Source: Iodobacter fluviatilis
Lineage (GTDB): Bacteria > Pseudomonadota > Gammaproteobacteria > Burkholderiales > Chitinibacteraceae
Direction of reading: 5' to 3'
Assembly (NCBI RefSeq): GCF_900451195.1
Contig: NZ_UGHR01000001.1
Span: forward strand, 3,258,931-3,322,930
DNA: 64,000 nt
Shown here: positions 55,953 to 64,000 of the stretch, one piece after another
How the letters are laid out: every line of letters starts with the position of its first letter
How positions within the stretch are numbered: the first letter of the stretch is position 1
Made by a program: the position numbers and the translations under genes
Notes under the pieces: model-generated
The model's input: the letters and a program-made list of their open reading frames with translations, nothing else
Told to the model about the DNA's origin: nothing
Databases searched by the model: none

Positions 55953-55981
55953 TGATAAATGTTCTTTTACTGAGTTTTCGT

Positions 55982-56440
55982 ATGTCTTTTTATCGACGAT
56001 CAAATGTGGCGGGTGGGTCGTATTTTTTTTACAGTAGTAACGGAATGACGACAAAGAATTTTGACTGATGATTGCGTCAGCATGGCACTACGAAAAGCCA
56101 TTATCAATGGTACGGCGGGACAGGCCATTCCAAATTGATGCATGGGCACTGTTACCCGATCATTTACACACGGTCTGGACTTTACCGGCTGGCGATGCCG
56201 ATGTTGCAACGCGCTGGCGTTTGATTAAATCTGCGGTGACGCGTGCAATTGGCGCAACATATTTTCGAGCAGGATGGCAAACACAGCGCCGCGCAAACAA
56301 GCAATGCAGCACGATTTAGCAGCATCGCTATTGGGAACATCTGCTTCAGGATGAAAAAGATTTTATCCGCGAACGGCAAGGTATTGGTAGCGGGTCAGGC
56401 CAGTAGTAAAAAAAGCCTGATTTGCCTACACCGGCTGGAG
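55982..56440 (+). pseudogene. Decayed REP-associated tyrosine transposase (RAYT)
   Basis: Pieces of a RAYT occur in changing frames: MSFYRRSNVAGGSYFF at 55982, then after a T8 tract TVVTE, the core with LLPDHLHTVWTLPAGDAD (the HxH of the Y1/HUH nuclease) and RWRLIKSAVTRAIG. Finally, in another frame, RYWEHLLQDEKDFIRE near 56325. At least two frameshifts and stops make it nonfunctional. Confidence 0.82.
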
Positions 56441-56491
56441 CCTTAAAATTACTCTTTGGGCGGCTTACTCCATCCTGCAGGGAATAGCACT

Positions 56492-56944
56492 ATGCAAGCC
56501 ATCGACAAGCGATCTGATTCAAGAAGTCTCTTTGTAGCGGCCGCCCCGGCTAAGGTCTTTGCCGCGATAAGCGATCCTGCCCAGCTTGCCCTTTGGTGGG
56601 GGCCGGATGGCTTTAGGAATACGATTCAGCAGTTTGATTTCCAGCCGGGCGGCACATGGCGGCTCACTATGCACGGGCCACAGGGCGAGGCTTACCCAAA
56701 CGAAAGCCGCTTCACCCGCATCGAGCCAGACGGGCTAGTCGAGATAGAGCACCTGTCTGGCCATCACTTCATTCTGAGAATTGAACTCAGGCCCATTGAG
56801 GGTGGTACTCAAATCCATTGGCTGCAAACCTTTGATACTGTTGAGCATTACAAGCCAATCGCCCAATTTATTGCTACGGCCAATGAGCAGAATTTGCAGC
56901 GGCTGGCCGCAGCGGTGTTGCGCTCACAAGGTAATGTAAGCTAA
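56492..56944 (+). CDS. AHSA1/START-family (SRPBCC) protein
   Basis: The 150-aa soluble protein has the family opening SLFVAAAPAKVFAAISDPAQLALWWGPDGF and a C-terminal helix with ATANEQNLQRLAAAV. These proteins form a hydrophobic cavity fold; ligands are unknown. AGGGA sits before ATG 56492. Single gene, convergent with the epimerase-like gene. Confidence 0.85.
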   Translation: MQAIDKRSDSRSLFVAAAPAKVFAAISDPAQLALWWGPDGFRNTIQQFDFQPGGTWRLTMHGPQGEAYPNESRFTRIEPDGLVEIEHLSGHHFILRIELRPIEGGTQIHWLQTFDTVEHYKPIAQFIATANEQNLQRLAAAVLRSQGNVS

Positions 56945-57030
56945 GCCCTGCGCGGCTTAAATTGATCGCCCCGTGCTGAGCGGTGATAGCAAGCACAACT
57001 CCCACTCGATAACCGCCCAGCCTGCCATGA

Positions 57031-58035
57031 CTAATCATGAGTTTGCAGCCGCTCAGCAGCCCCCTGCCCCAAGCATCCAAGGCCAATCAAGGTTGCTTTC
57101 ACTGCTTCATCGAGCGGGGTATGCGGCTCCCCGCCCAAGGTTGCCATTAAGTATGCGTTATTCATGCGCACGGGGTAACGCCAAAGATAGCGCATCTCAA
57201 GCAGCTCACGCAGCGTTTCAACAAATGGTGACATCAAGCGTATCAGCCACCACGGAAAGCGACGAAGCCTGGGCCGAAGGCCGCCATCCGCCTCGATAAC
57301 ACGGCAAATGGCTGCCGACATTTGCGTACCATCGGCATCCCAATGCCCTGCCATATGAAAGGAAGCAAAAGGGGGGAGTTTATCCCTGCACGCCAGCAGC
57401 CCGACCATGGTACGCGCCACGTCTGGCAGATAAGACCATTGATGGCCGATGCCACGATCGTTTGGCTGTGCGATCGCCACCACCGCCTTTCCCGGCTTGA
57501 TCAGCCCTTGTGAGAACCAATTATTACCCACCTTGGGGCCAAAAAAATCGCCGGCTCGCACAATAATGACCCGCGCCCCCTGATGCGTGGCGGCCTGCAA
57601 GCGCCGCTCCATCTCAACACGTATTTCGCCTTTGCGCGTTGGCGGATGCTGCGGCGCATCTTCAGCCAGCAAGGGGAATGCATCAAGGCCGTAATTGTAG
57701 ATCGTACCCGGCAATACGATGGTCGCGTGTTCGGAGATGGCCGCAGCGATCGTGTTATCAAGCATGGGCAGCACAAGCTCCCCCCAGTTACGATAGCCGG
57801 GGGGATTCACCGCATGCACAATGGCAGAACAACCACGTGCTGCCTCAAGCACATCGTCCCTATTTAGCGCATCACCGCAAAGCCAGCGAATGCCATCCTT
57901 TAATTCCGCCTGCACCGTCATCCCGCGCTTAAGTGCCCGCACCTCCCAGCCTGCATCACGTAGCTGACATGCGACTTCTCCGCCAATTCCACCTGTTGCA
58001 CCGAGTACTAATGCCACTTTATTTGTGTTTACCAT
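57031..58035 (-). CDS. NAD(P)-binding epimerase/reductase-like protein
   Basis: The 334-aa protein has an extended short-chain dehydrogenase fold with the dinucleotide motif GATGGIGGEVA near residue 13. It has SDR-like phrases (AIVHAVNPPGYRNW, VLPGTIYNYG, VIIVRAGDFFGP), and the active site YxxxK is not clear. The substrate cannot be told. It is divergent from a LysR regulator 105 bp away, which probably controls it. Confidence 0.85.
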   Translation of the reverse strand: MVNTNKVALVLGATGGIGGEVACQLRDAGWEVRALKRGMTVQAELKDGIRWLCGDALNRDDVLEAARGCSAIVHAVNPPGYRNWGELVLPMLDNTIAAAISEHATIVLPGTIYNYGLDAFPLLAEDAPQHPPTRKGEIRVEMERRLQAATHQGARVIIVRAGDFFGPKVGNNWFSQGLIKPGKAVVAIAQPNDRGIGHQWSYLPDVARTMVGLLACRDKLPPFASFHMAGHWDADGTQMSAAICRVIEADGGLRPRLRRFPWWLIRLMSPFVETLRELLEMRYLWRYPVRMNNAYLMATLGGEPHTPLDEAVKATLIGLGCLGQGAAERLQTHD

Positions 58036-58139
58036 GATCGTTCTCCATCTGTTTGAACAAAGTTGTGATGGAGAGATTCTGGAGCGGATGAGGTAAAAAA
58101 GAAATTGCCGAACTTAATGTAGCTGCTATACATTTATGC

Positions 58140-59027
58140 ATGGACAATGATATTGCTTGGGAACTCTGCCGCTCTTTTCTGGCCGTGCTGCAAGAGGGTT
58201 CGCTCTCTGGGGCAGCACGCTCCTTGGGCATCACCCAGCCCACGGTCGGCAGACATATTGCAACCCTTGAGAAATCTCTGGGTGTTGCTCTTTTTACGCG
58301 CTCACAAACGGGCTTAATCCCCACTGAGGCGGCACTTGCAACCCGCAGCCATGCCGAGTTAATGAAGAGTGCCGCCGCAGCATTCCAACGCGCCGCCGAA
58401 AACCAGGGTGACGGCGTAAAAGGAACGGTACGTGTATCGGCCAGCGAAGTGATCGGCGTTGAGGTGCTGCCCGCAATCATTGCGGATCTGCAGCAGCGGC
58501 ACACCCAGCTGAAGGTAGAGCTGGTTCTGACCAATCGTTTGCAAGATTTGCTGCACCGTGAGGCCGATATTGCGATCCGAATGACGGCCCCACAACAAGA
58601 CTCGCTGATTGCACGGCAAGTTGGCACCGTAACGCTTGGTTTGTACGCGCACAAAAACTATCTGGAACAGCGTGGTTTCCCTCAGGCGCTTCCTGATTTA
58701 ACAGATCACTTACTCATTGGCTTTGATGAGGAAACGCCCTTTATACGTGCCGCCCGCAGGCAGCACCCCGAATGGAAGCGCCAGGCGTTTTCTTTGCGCA
58801 CCGATAGTGATATCGGCCAGCTGGCACTCATCCGCTCGGGCTGTGGCATTGGCGTGTGCCAGGAGGCACTCGCTCAGCGTAACCCTTTGCTGATCAGGGT
58901 ACTGCCTCAGCTATTTGAACTCAAATTAGAAACCTGGGTTGTCATGCACGAAGATCTTCGCCATAGCCCGCGCTGCAAAGAGACCTTTGACGCACTGGTC
59001 AAAGGGCTGGCAAACCATGTGAACTAA
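58140..59027 (+). CDS. LysR-family transcriptional regulator
   Basis: The product is 295 aa. Helix-turn-helix SFLAVLQEGSLSGAARSLGITQPTVGRHIATLE is followed by a substrate-binding domain with LVLTNRLQDLLHREADIAIRM. It is divergent from the epimerase-like gene, its likely target. Confidence 0.9.
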   Translation: MDNDIAWELCRSFLAVLQEGSLSGAARSLGITQPTVGRHIATLEKSLGVALFTRSQTGLIPTEAALATRSHAELMKSAAAAFQRAAENQGDGVKGTVRVSASEVIGVEVLPAIIADLQQRHTQLKVELVLTNRLQDLLHREADIAIRMTAPQQDSLIARQVGTVTLGLYAHKNYLEQRGFPQALPDLTDHLLIGFDEETPFIRAARRQHPEWKRQAFSLRTDSDIGQLALIRSGCGIGVCQEALAQRNPLLIRVLPQLFELKLETWVVMHEDLRHSPRCKETFDALVKGLANHVN

Positions 59028-59480
59028 GCGATGTTCATAGCACGGTGCAAGGGTGTTAATCAGAGTGCAAAGCTTTGCAGGGTAGTGGCGAACAAAGTGC
59101 TGACACAGAAGCTAAGTAACGATCAAACCCAATGATAGAAATATCCATTCATTATCAAGTCAGCACCATCCATGGCAAAAGTTAAAATACTGTAACTTTA
59201 TCAAAAACATATGGCACCTTGCCCTGAAGCAACAGGGGCAAAAACAAGCTTAAATCCTGCAATGCTAAATAATCGCCTAGCCGATAAAGACAAATTTAAT
59301 CTCATACTGACTATTTTATTCATCACAGAGAAATTAAATCAGCAGGACTATCGTACCTATCCTAAGCTGCAAGTTACAGTAAATATCAGGTATTGATGAA
59401 TGAGTGGAGTCCAGATACCACTTTAAAAAACGGGGCGTAACCGAAAAGCCTTACGAGTAGGATGTGACAAGGAGATTTTT
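59028..59480. other. Gap upstream of the 53-aa gene, no gene seen
   Basis: The 450-bp region carries only weak short reading frames without ribosome sites and probably includes the promoter of the small protein gene. Confidence 0.4.
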
Positions 59481-59642
59481 ATGAGTGATACCGCAATAGA
59501 AAGCTCGTCAGCAGATTACGAAGTCACTGTATCGTCCCCCGCAACAACAGAGCAGGTCATTGAATTCTTGAGATCTAAAGGCTTTACTGGAAATGTTGGC
59601 ATTAATCCCAATTATCCAGGCGTGATTTGGTTTGGTTCTTAA
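59481..59642 (+). CDS. 53-aa orphan protein
   Basis: The ATG is preceded by a strong AAGGAG site. The product begins MSDTAIESSSADYEVTVSSP, then has TTEQVIEFLRSKGFTG, and ends NPNYPGVIWFGS. It is acidic at the N-terminus, with no membrane or signal segment. A perfect terminator starts 18 bp after the stop. It is an isolated monocistronic gene. The aromatic, Gly/Pro-rich tail after an acidic leader could be a peptide precursor, but no modifying enzyme or transporter is adjacent, so no function is assigned. Confidence 0.72.
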   Translation: MSDTAIESSSADYEVTVSSPATTEQVIEFLRSKGFTGNVGINPNYPGVIWFGS

Positions 59643-59660
59643 GGACTAAGCCATAACATA

Positions 59661-59694
59661 AATATCAAAGCCCACTTTCGTGGGCTTTGATATT
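59661..59694. terminator. Terminator after the 53-aa gene
   Basis: A perfect 15-bp stem (AATATCAAAGCCCAC and complement) with a 4-base loop. Confidence 0.9.
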
Positions 59695-59795
59695 TGGGCG
59701 ATAAACAAGATTCATGATATTGCCAGCAACGCAGCACAAACTAGATTACCGCCCGAATCAGGGGCTAATCCCACATGCAGGGCTGATTAGGCTGC

Positions 59796-60356
59796 TCAGC
59801 GGTAATTTTCATATGACTGCGCTAACTCATACCCATTGCTGGCTGCAAACTTCTTGTGAGTAACCTTTGCAATTGCCAACAGACTGGCCACACGCGGCAC
59901 AAGAAGAAACCAGCCAAAATCGCCAACAGGAGATGCTGCGGATGTCCCGAACCGGGACGAGTGTGAAACATACTCAGCAGCGGTGATATTTTGAAAGAAA
60001 TAACCATAAAACGTAATGTCTACTCCCGGGGGTATTAGCCCGGACAGGCGCAGGCTAATGTAGTCGGCCGCCACGACCAGAATCTGAAGAGCAAAGCACA
60101 CACACATAAGAAATATGAGGTCCAGGAAGTTTGCCCTTCTCCCAGATTGAAGCGACGCAACGGCAAAGCCACTTACAGCGCAAAATGCCAGGAGAACCGC
60201 CCCCACAGGAACAATAAACCAAAGCGTAATGGAAAAGATGTCATATCCCAACCCCCGCTGAACAGCGAAATTCAGAGCAACAGTAAGCAGGAGCGTAACT
60301 ACGCAAAGTATCCAGGCTTTGAAAGGGGAAAAATCAATCGAAATGGTTTGGCTCAT
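59796..60356 (-). CDS. Membrane protein of unknown function
   Basis: The 186-aa protein has about four membrane segments (residues about 12-32, 42-65, 80-102 and 145-165). The family was not recognised. AAGG lies shortly before the start, and it has no operon partner. Confidence 0.65.
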   Translation of the reverse strand: MSQTISIDFSPFKAWILCVVTLLLTVALNFAVQRGLGYDIFSITLWFIVPVGAVLLAFCAVSGFAVASLQSGRRANFLDLIFLMCVCFALQILVVAADYISLRLSGLIPPGVDITFYGYFFQNITAAEYVSHSSRFGTSAASPVGDFGWFLLVPRVASLLAIAKVTHKKFAASNGYELAQSYENYR

Positions 60357-60534
60357 GGCAATTTACCAAGGATGAAATGCGAACATTCATTAAACGAGAT
60401 GCGCAGCCAGCCTCAATACGTCCCTAATAGCGCAGTGTTGCTTGCCCAAGTTTCAAACTTCGCGGGAGATATAAAGCAGACTCTCACATTTCAACAAAAA
60501 TGCTGCATTTTACATTCTTACTAAGAAATTACGA

Positions 60535-60640
60535 CTAATTCAACAAGTCACCGTTGTAAAAGTGACAAGCCTGCCTGATCAAGCGTTTGCAACGCTAGTC
60601 AGCGAAAGGCTCTTTCAGTAATGATTGGGGATATTGTTTA
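60535..60640 (-). pseudogene. Decayed partial copy of the arylamine N-acetyltransferase 5' end
   Basis: This stretch aligns with 62478-62575, the start of the intact NAT gene: both contain GATCAAGCGTT and CAGCGAAAGGC in the same order and spacing. Translated on the minus strand it includes TLDQAGLSLLQR (intact gene TLDRAGLAFLQR), followed by a stop. It is a truncated, decayed duplicate. The remaining gap 60357-60741 has no other gene. Confidence 0.7.
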
Positions 60641-60741
60641 AAGCGGCAGACAGCGGGGCCTGCCAGCGTGCATCAGTACATCGTAATTTTTTTCCTCAAC
60701 AAAAGCCCCTTGCAACGCTTAGCTTTTGCGTTACCCCTGCC

Positions 60742-61104
60742 TTACGTCATCGCCGCGCCAACCGCTTGCCGCACCGGTATCCCCGCTGGATCAAAGCCTT
60801 CAAGGCAATGAACATTAATGCCCAAGTTGTCTGGGGTAACACGTTTGCGGTGGAAGGGGTAGATGCCACAGACCTTACAAAAGAAATGGCGCGCAGTTTT
60901 GGTATGAAATTGATATTCGGTCAGCGCCTCTTCCCCTGCAATCAAACGGAACTGGCTTTCATGCACCTTTACCATGAGCGCGTTTTTCTTGCTGCAGATA
61001 GAGCAATCGCACATGGTCAGCTCGGGGAAATCGGTTTCAATCTCAAAACGAACAGCACCACAATGGCAGCTGCCAGCGTATTTTTGCATTGGACGGGCCG
61101 ACAT
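60742..61104 (-). CDS. GFA-family (glutathione-dependent formaldehyde-activating-like) protein
   Basis: The 120-aa protein has the zinc-binding pattern of the family: GSCHCGAVRFEIE, CDCSICSKKNAL and FFCKVCGIYPFHRKR. Most such proteins have unknown substrates. Single gene. Confidence 0.9.
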   Translation of the reverse strand: MSARPMQKYAGSCHCGAVRFEIETDFPELTMCDCSICSKKNALMVKVHESQFRLIAGEEALTEYQFHTKTARHFFCKVCGIYPFHRKRVTPDNLGINVHCLEGFDPAGIPVRQAVGAAMT

Positions 61105-61352
61105 AGATTCTCCGCAGTAAATGGCTACATGATGACAACAGACTGAATATGGATCGAGTATTGCAGAAAGCCAGTGATGCGGATAGAGCAGAATGTATAA
61201 GTCTTTGCATCAGTTTGCAGCCCCCTCCTTTTGCAAAGAGGGAGCCAGAGCACAGCTGTAAAACACACCTGTGCAGACATGGCCTGAATGCGCGGTAAGC
61301 CAGCCCGACCTAAACCAGCTTGCTTTAGGGCAGCGCAAACTGGATTAAAAAA

Positions 61353-61694
61353 TCAATGAAACTGACGCACTTCTACCGGCGCACGGCAGGCCACGGCGGC
61401 TTTGCGGCCCCATGCTATGGCTTCTTCCAGATTGGCCACTTGCAACACCCAAAAGCCGCCGACATGCTCGGTGGTATTCAGGTATGGCCCTTCGCTGACC
61501 TGCAGCTGGCCATTAGCCTGCAAGCTGATGGATTTTGCGTGCGCTGCCGAATGCAGACCACCAACAAAAACGCGGACACCCGCAGCCACCATTTCATCAT
61601 TAAGTGCGTCGATGGCAAGACCCATGGCCGGATCTTCTGAAATGGATGGATTGTAGCCACTGGGGCGGTGGATAGATAAGCAATACATTGCCAT
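61353..61694 (-). CDS. YciI/DGPF-family protein
   Basis: The 113-aa dimeric ferredoxin-like-fold protein contains GGLHSAAHAKSI, SEGPYLNTTEHVGGFWVLQVANLEEAIAWGRKAA and VEVRQFH, typical of the DGPF/YciI group. The role is unknown. Confidence 0.87.
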   Translation of the reverse strand: MAMYCLSIHRPSGYNPSISEDPAMGLAIDALNDEMVAAGVRVFVGGLHSAAHAKSISLQANGQLQVSEGPYLNTTEHVGGFWVLQVANLEEAIAWGRKAAVACRAPVEVRQFH

Positions 61695-61766
61695 GTGATT
61701 TCCTGCTGGTGATTGAGAAAAACGCTGATTGTTTCAGCTCAGTCATTTTTGCTCAGGCGCAAACGC

Positions 61767-62573
61767 CTACTCAAAACCATTTTGAAAAAGCAGCTCCGCC
61801 TGATCAGGCTGCACACTAAAGCCGAAATAATGATCAAGAATGTTTTGCATTTCATCCGCGCTCTGAATTATTTTAACGCTGCTATCTATTTTACTGCGAA
61901 GACTCAATTGCCGGTTATGCAACACTAGGCGTTGCATGCCATCGATACGTGTAACCATCAGATCACGCAAAAAAATTGATTCATTTGCGGTTGCCGCAAA
62001 ATAATTACCAACATGGCAATCCGGCGGATAAGCGCTGGTTAAATCAAACCAATATAAATTATTCCATTCGCCTTTTATTTCACGCTGCAAATACCAGCCT
62101 GCAGGTGTTTGCTCGGGCAATAAACGATATTGATCAATGCCCTGATCAAACACCACGCCTGCCTGCAATGGAACAGGCTCACAAATCCCTCCTCCGCCAA
62201 AGCCCGCATCTAATAGCCACGTTTGCCCTTCCTGCTCCACCGTCATAATTAAGTGCGATCTGGGGCGCTCTTGCACCCGCTCTTTATTCAGTAATACCCG
62301 CGCCATATGCAGAGTTGTTTTCAAACCGAGGTGATTTAATAGTGATGCGAACAGCGTATTAATTTCGTAGCAATATCCGGGGCGGCCTTGAATTAATAGT
62401 TTTTCAACTAATGCATCATGATTCAACTCAGGGAGATTGCCCAGCAAGAGATCAACATTGCCAAATGCAATGGATTCAACATGCCGCCTTTGTAAAAAAG
62501 CCAGCCCTGCCCGATCAAGCGTTGGCCAGCTTATCAGCGAAAGGCGTTTTAAATAGTGCTCAAGCCAAGTCAT
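61767..62573 (-). CDS. nat: Arylamine N-acetyltransferase
   Basis: The 268-aa enzyme has the catalytic triad Cys68 (RPGYCYE), His107 (RSHLIM) and Asp122 (LLDAGFGGGG). It transfers acetyl groups from acetyl-CoA to aromatic amines or hydrazines. Length matches the family. A decayed partial copy of its 5' end lies at 60535-60640. Confidence 0.92.
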   Translation of the reverse strand: MTWLEHYLKRLSLISWPTLDRAGLAFLQRRHVESIAFGNVDLLLGNLPELNHDALVEKLLIQGRPGYCYEINTLFASLLNHLGLKTTLHMARVLLNKERVQERPRSHLIMTVEQEGQTWLLDAGFGGGGICEPVPLQAGVVFDQGIDQYRLLPEQTPAGWYLQREIKGEWNNLYWFDLTSAYPPDCHVGNYFAATANESIFLRDLMVTRIDGMQRLVLHNRQLSLRSKIDSSVKIIQSADEMQNILDHYFGFSVQPDQAELLFQNGFE

Positions 62574-62833
62574 AACAATATCTTTTCAGGCTGCAGACAC
62601 CCAAGATTGTACTGATGAGTTAGTGCTTTGTAATTAAATGGATTAACCCGCGCTAAGGAATGCTCCCGGCCTGAAAATGAATAAAAATATCCGCCTTAAA
62701 TAAAATCAGCCACATCACAAAGCCACCGGCCCACAAGCGTGCGGTGTAACTTCTGCCACTCAATAGTCTTGAACCCTGAGCCAATATTCTGGTCTATTTT
62801 CTTTTTCCAAACGCCGCACGCAAGAGGAATACT

Positions 62834-63286
62834 TTGCCTGACCACCCCACAAGCTCCGTCCCCACCAGCGATTCGGACTGCTGGATGCTTATTTTTATTG
62901 CATGGCTGATTGCCGCCAGCGGCACACTCGGTGCTTTATTTTTTGGCGAAGTGATGGGACTTCCCCCCTGCACCCTGTGCTGGTATCAGCGAATTTTTAT
63001 GTTTCCGCTGGCCATCTTCCTGCCGCTGGCGCTGTTTCCAACAGACACTAAAGTCGCCCGCTATGCCTTGCCTTTAGCGCTGATCGGCCTTGGATTTGCA
63101 GTTTTCCACTGGCATTTACAGCTGGGCCTGATTTCGCCCTCTGCCAGCCCTTGCGCCCAAGGCTCATCCTGCTCTGAAATCGAAGCCGAATGGCTGGGCT
63201 TTCTGACTATTCCACTGATGTCGGTCTGCGCCTTTGCGCTGATCAGTATTTCTTTATTCGCTACATTAATTCAGGGTAAGAAATGA
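62834..63286 (+). CDS. dsbB: Disulfide-bond formation protein DsbB
   Basis: The 150-aa inner-membrane protein has four membrane helices. The first cysteine pair is in PPCTLCWYQRIFMFP and the second in SPCAQGSSCSE. It reoxidises a DsbA partner and passes electrons to quinone. TTG 62834 follows AGAGGAA. It overlaps the next gene by four bases (ATGA). Confidence 0.93.
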   Translation: MPDHPTSSVPTSDSDCWMLIFIAWLIAASGTLGALFFGEVMGLPPCTLCWYQRIFMFPLAIFLPLALFPTDTKVARYALPLALIGLGFAVFHWHLQLGLISPSASPCAQGSSCSEIEAEWLGFLTIPLMSVCAFALISISLFATLIQGKK

Positions 63287-63927
63287 AGCAAAAAATCATT
63301 TTTATCATCGCAGCGCTGATTTTATTAGCGCTATTTATTATTGGAACGCTGGCCTTTAAAAACAATCAGCAGTCGGCCGCTCAATCCAACATCCAAGTCA
63401 ATCAGGAAGCCTTAATGCGCATGCATTCGCCCATCATTGGCGCGCAAAATGCCAAGGTAACGATTGTTGAATTTATTGATCCCGCTTGCGAAGCGTGTGC
63501 GGCGTTTTACCCTTTTGTAAAAGAGCTGATGGCCAAAAACCCAGAGCAAATTCGCCTTGTAATGCGTTACGCCCCATTGCATCAGGGCGCAGACCAGGTC
63601 ATTGCCGTATTAGAAGCCGCGCGTAAACAAGGGAAATACTGGCCAGCACTAGAAATTGTGCTTGCTACGCAAGATAAATGGACCCAAAACCACCAGGCCA
63701 ATGCCAATCTCGTTCTGCCGCTGCTCGCCCCGCTGGGGCTGGATATGGCGCAATTACAAACAGATATGCAGTCAGACAGCATTCAAATGCTGATCCAGCA
63801 AGAAAAGGCCGACGCACAAGCGCTGGGCGTAAATAAAACGCCAAGCTATTTTGTAAATGGCAAGCCATTGCAAAGCTTTGGTTATCAACAATTGAGTGAT
63901 TTAGTGAATGAAGCGCTAAATCAGTAA
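63283..63927 (+). CDS. DsbA-family thiol oxidoreductase, membrane anchored
   Basis: The 214-aa protein has an N-terminal membrane helix (IIFIIAALILLALFIIGTLAF) and a thioredoxin-fold DsbA domain with active site CEAC (FIDPACEACAAFY) and cis-Pro region KTPSYFVNGK. It is translationally coupled to dsbB, so the two form a dedicated oxidation pair like the BdbC/BdbD type. Confidence 0.92.
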   Translation: MKQKIIFIIAALILLALFIIGTLAFKNNQQSAAQSNIQVNQEALMRMHSPIIGAQNAKVTIVEFIDPACEACAAFYPFVKELMAKNPEQIRLVMRYAPLHQGADQVIAVLEAARKQGKYWPALEIVLATQDKWTQNHQANANLVLPLLAPLGLDMAQLQTDMQSDSIQMLIQQEKADAQALGVNKTPSYFVNGKPLQSFGYQQLSDLVNEALNQ

Positions 63928-63940
63928 ACAAACCGCAACA

Positions 63941-63978
63941 AAAAAATAGCCCCTATGCTTACACAGGGGCTATTTTTT
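63941..63978. terminator. Terminator after the Dsb pair
   Basis: A perfect 14-bp stem (AAAAAATAGCCCCT and complement), with A/T runs on both sides. Confidence 0.93.
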
Positions 63979-64000
63979 ATGCATTTTTGAGCCGCTAAAC

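Noticed and set aside
58019..58654. 211-aa minus-strand reading frame opposite the LysR gene
   Set aside because: It is antisense to an intact LysR domain and lacks any motif.
60625..61146. 173-aa plus-strand reading frame opposite the GFA gene
   Set aside because: The opposite strand has the complete GFA zinc-binding protein.

Overview
The window looks like a chromosomal segment of a betaproteobacterium, most likely Neisseriales/Chromobacteriaceae (Iodobacter-like). This is inferred from overall gene content, moderate GC and protein character; no rRNA or other phylogenetic marker is present. No tRNA, rRNA or CRISPR array was seen.

Left chromosomal flank (1-21198): the N-terminus of a membrane chemoreceptor; a histidine-utilisation locus (hutC repressor, a frameshifted DUF1302 outer-membrane protein, then hutI-hutG-hutU-hutH with a palindromic HutC-type operator before hutI); a signalling locus with an OmpA-like lipoprotein and a FecR-domain protein divergent from a CHASE2/class III nucleotide cyclase and an HD-like protein; a LoiP-like M48 protease; a DUF4349 lipoprotein; azoreductase divergent from a LysR regulator; an Lrp/AsnC regulator; and glmS.

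Centre (21199-54492): a complete Tn7-like transposon of 33,294 bp sits 26 bp after the glmS stop codon, the classical attTn7 position. Both termini begin TGTCGAC and carry copies of a TnsB-type repeat (three copies at exact 20-bp spacing at the glmS end, three loosely spaced at the far end). The element is flanked by a perfect 5-bp duplication, TTTGA. The displaced glmS terminator lies just beyond the far end. The transposition genes are tnsA, tnsB, tnsC and tnsD, plus a second, convergent TniQ/TnsD-family gene; no tnsE was found. Cargo includes an IS66-family element, small orphan regulators, a tyrosine phosphatase, an uncharacterised two-gene module, a MITE, YkgJ/YchJ proteins and a large metal-resistance block. 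That block comprises a Ni/Co efflux pair with its NcrB/RcnR-type regulator and operator, a Cop-type periplasmic copper operon, CusRS, and a Cus RND efflux operon whose cusC is frameshifted. A shared 17-bp box (TTACAA-TTTTGTCATTT type) occurs in two divergent promoter regions and probably ties the copper operons to CusR.

Right flank (54493-64000): the native glmS terminator; a remnant of gene cassettes (a KTSC-like gene, a convincing attC site and a membrane-protein gene); a decayed REP-associated transposase with a nearby REP; then ordinary chromosomal genes: a START/AHSA1 protein, an NAD(P)-binding epimerase divergent from LysR, a 53-aa orphan protein, a membrane protein, GFA and YciI proteins, arylamine N-acetyltransferase with a decayed partial copy nearby, and dsbB-dsbA.

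The Tn7-like machinery inserted a copper/nickel resistance island at a neutral site. Within it the sensor pair CusRS, periplasmic binding proteins (CusF-like, cupredoxin, multicopper oxidase, His-rich peptides) and two tripartite-type outer-membrane components form a periplasmic detoxification network.
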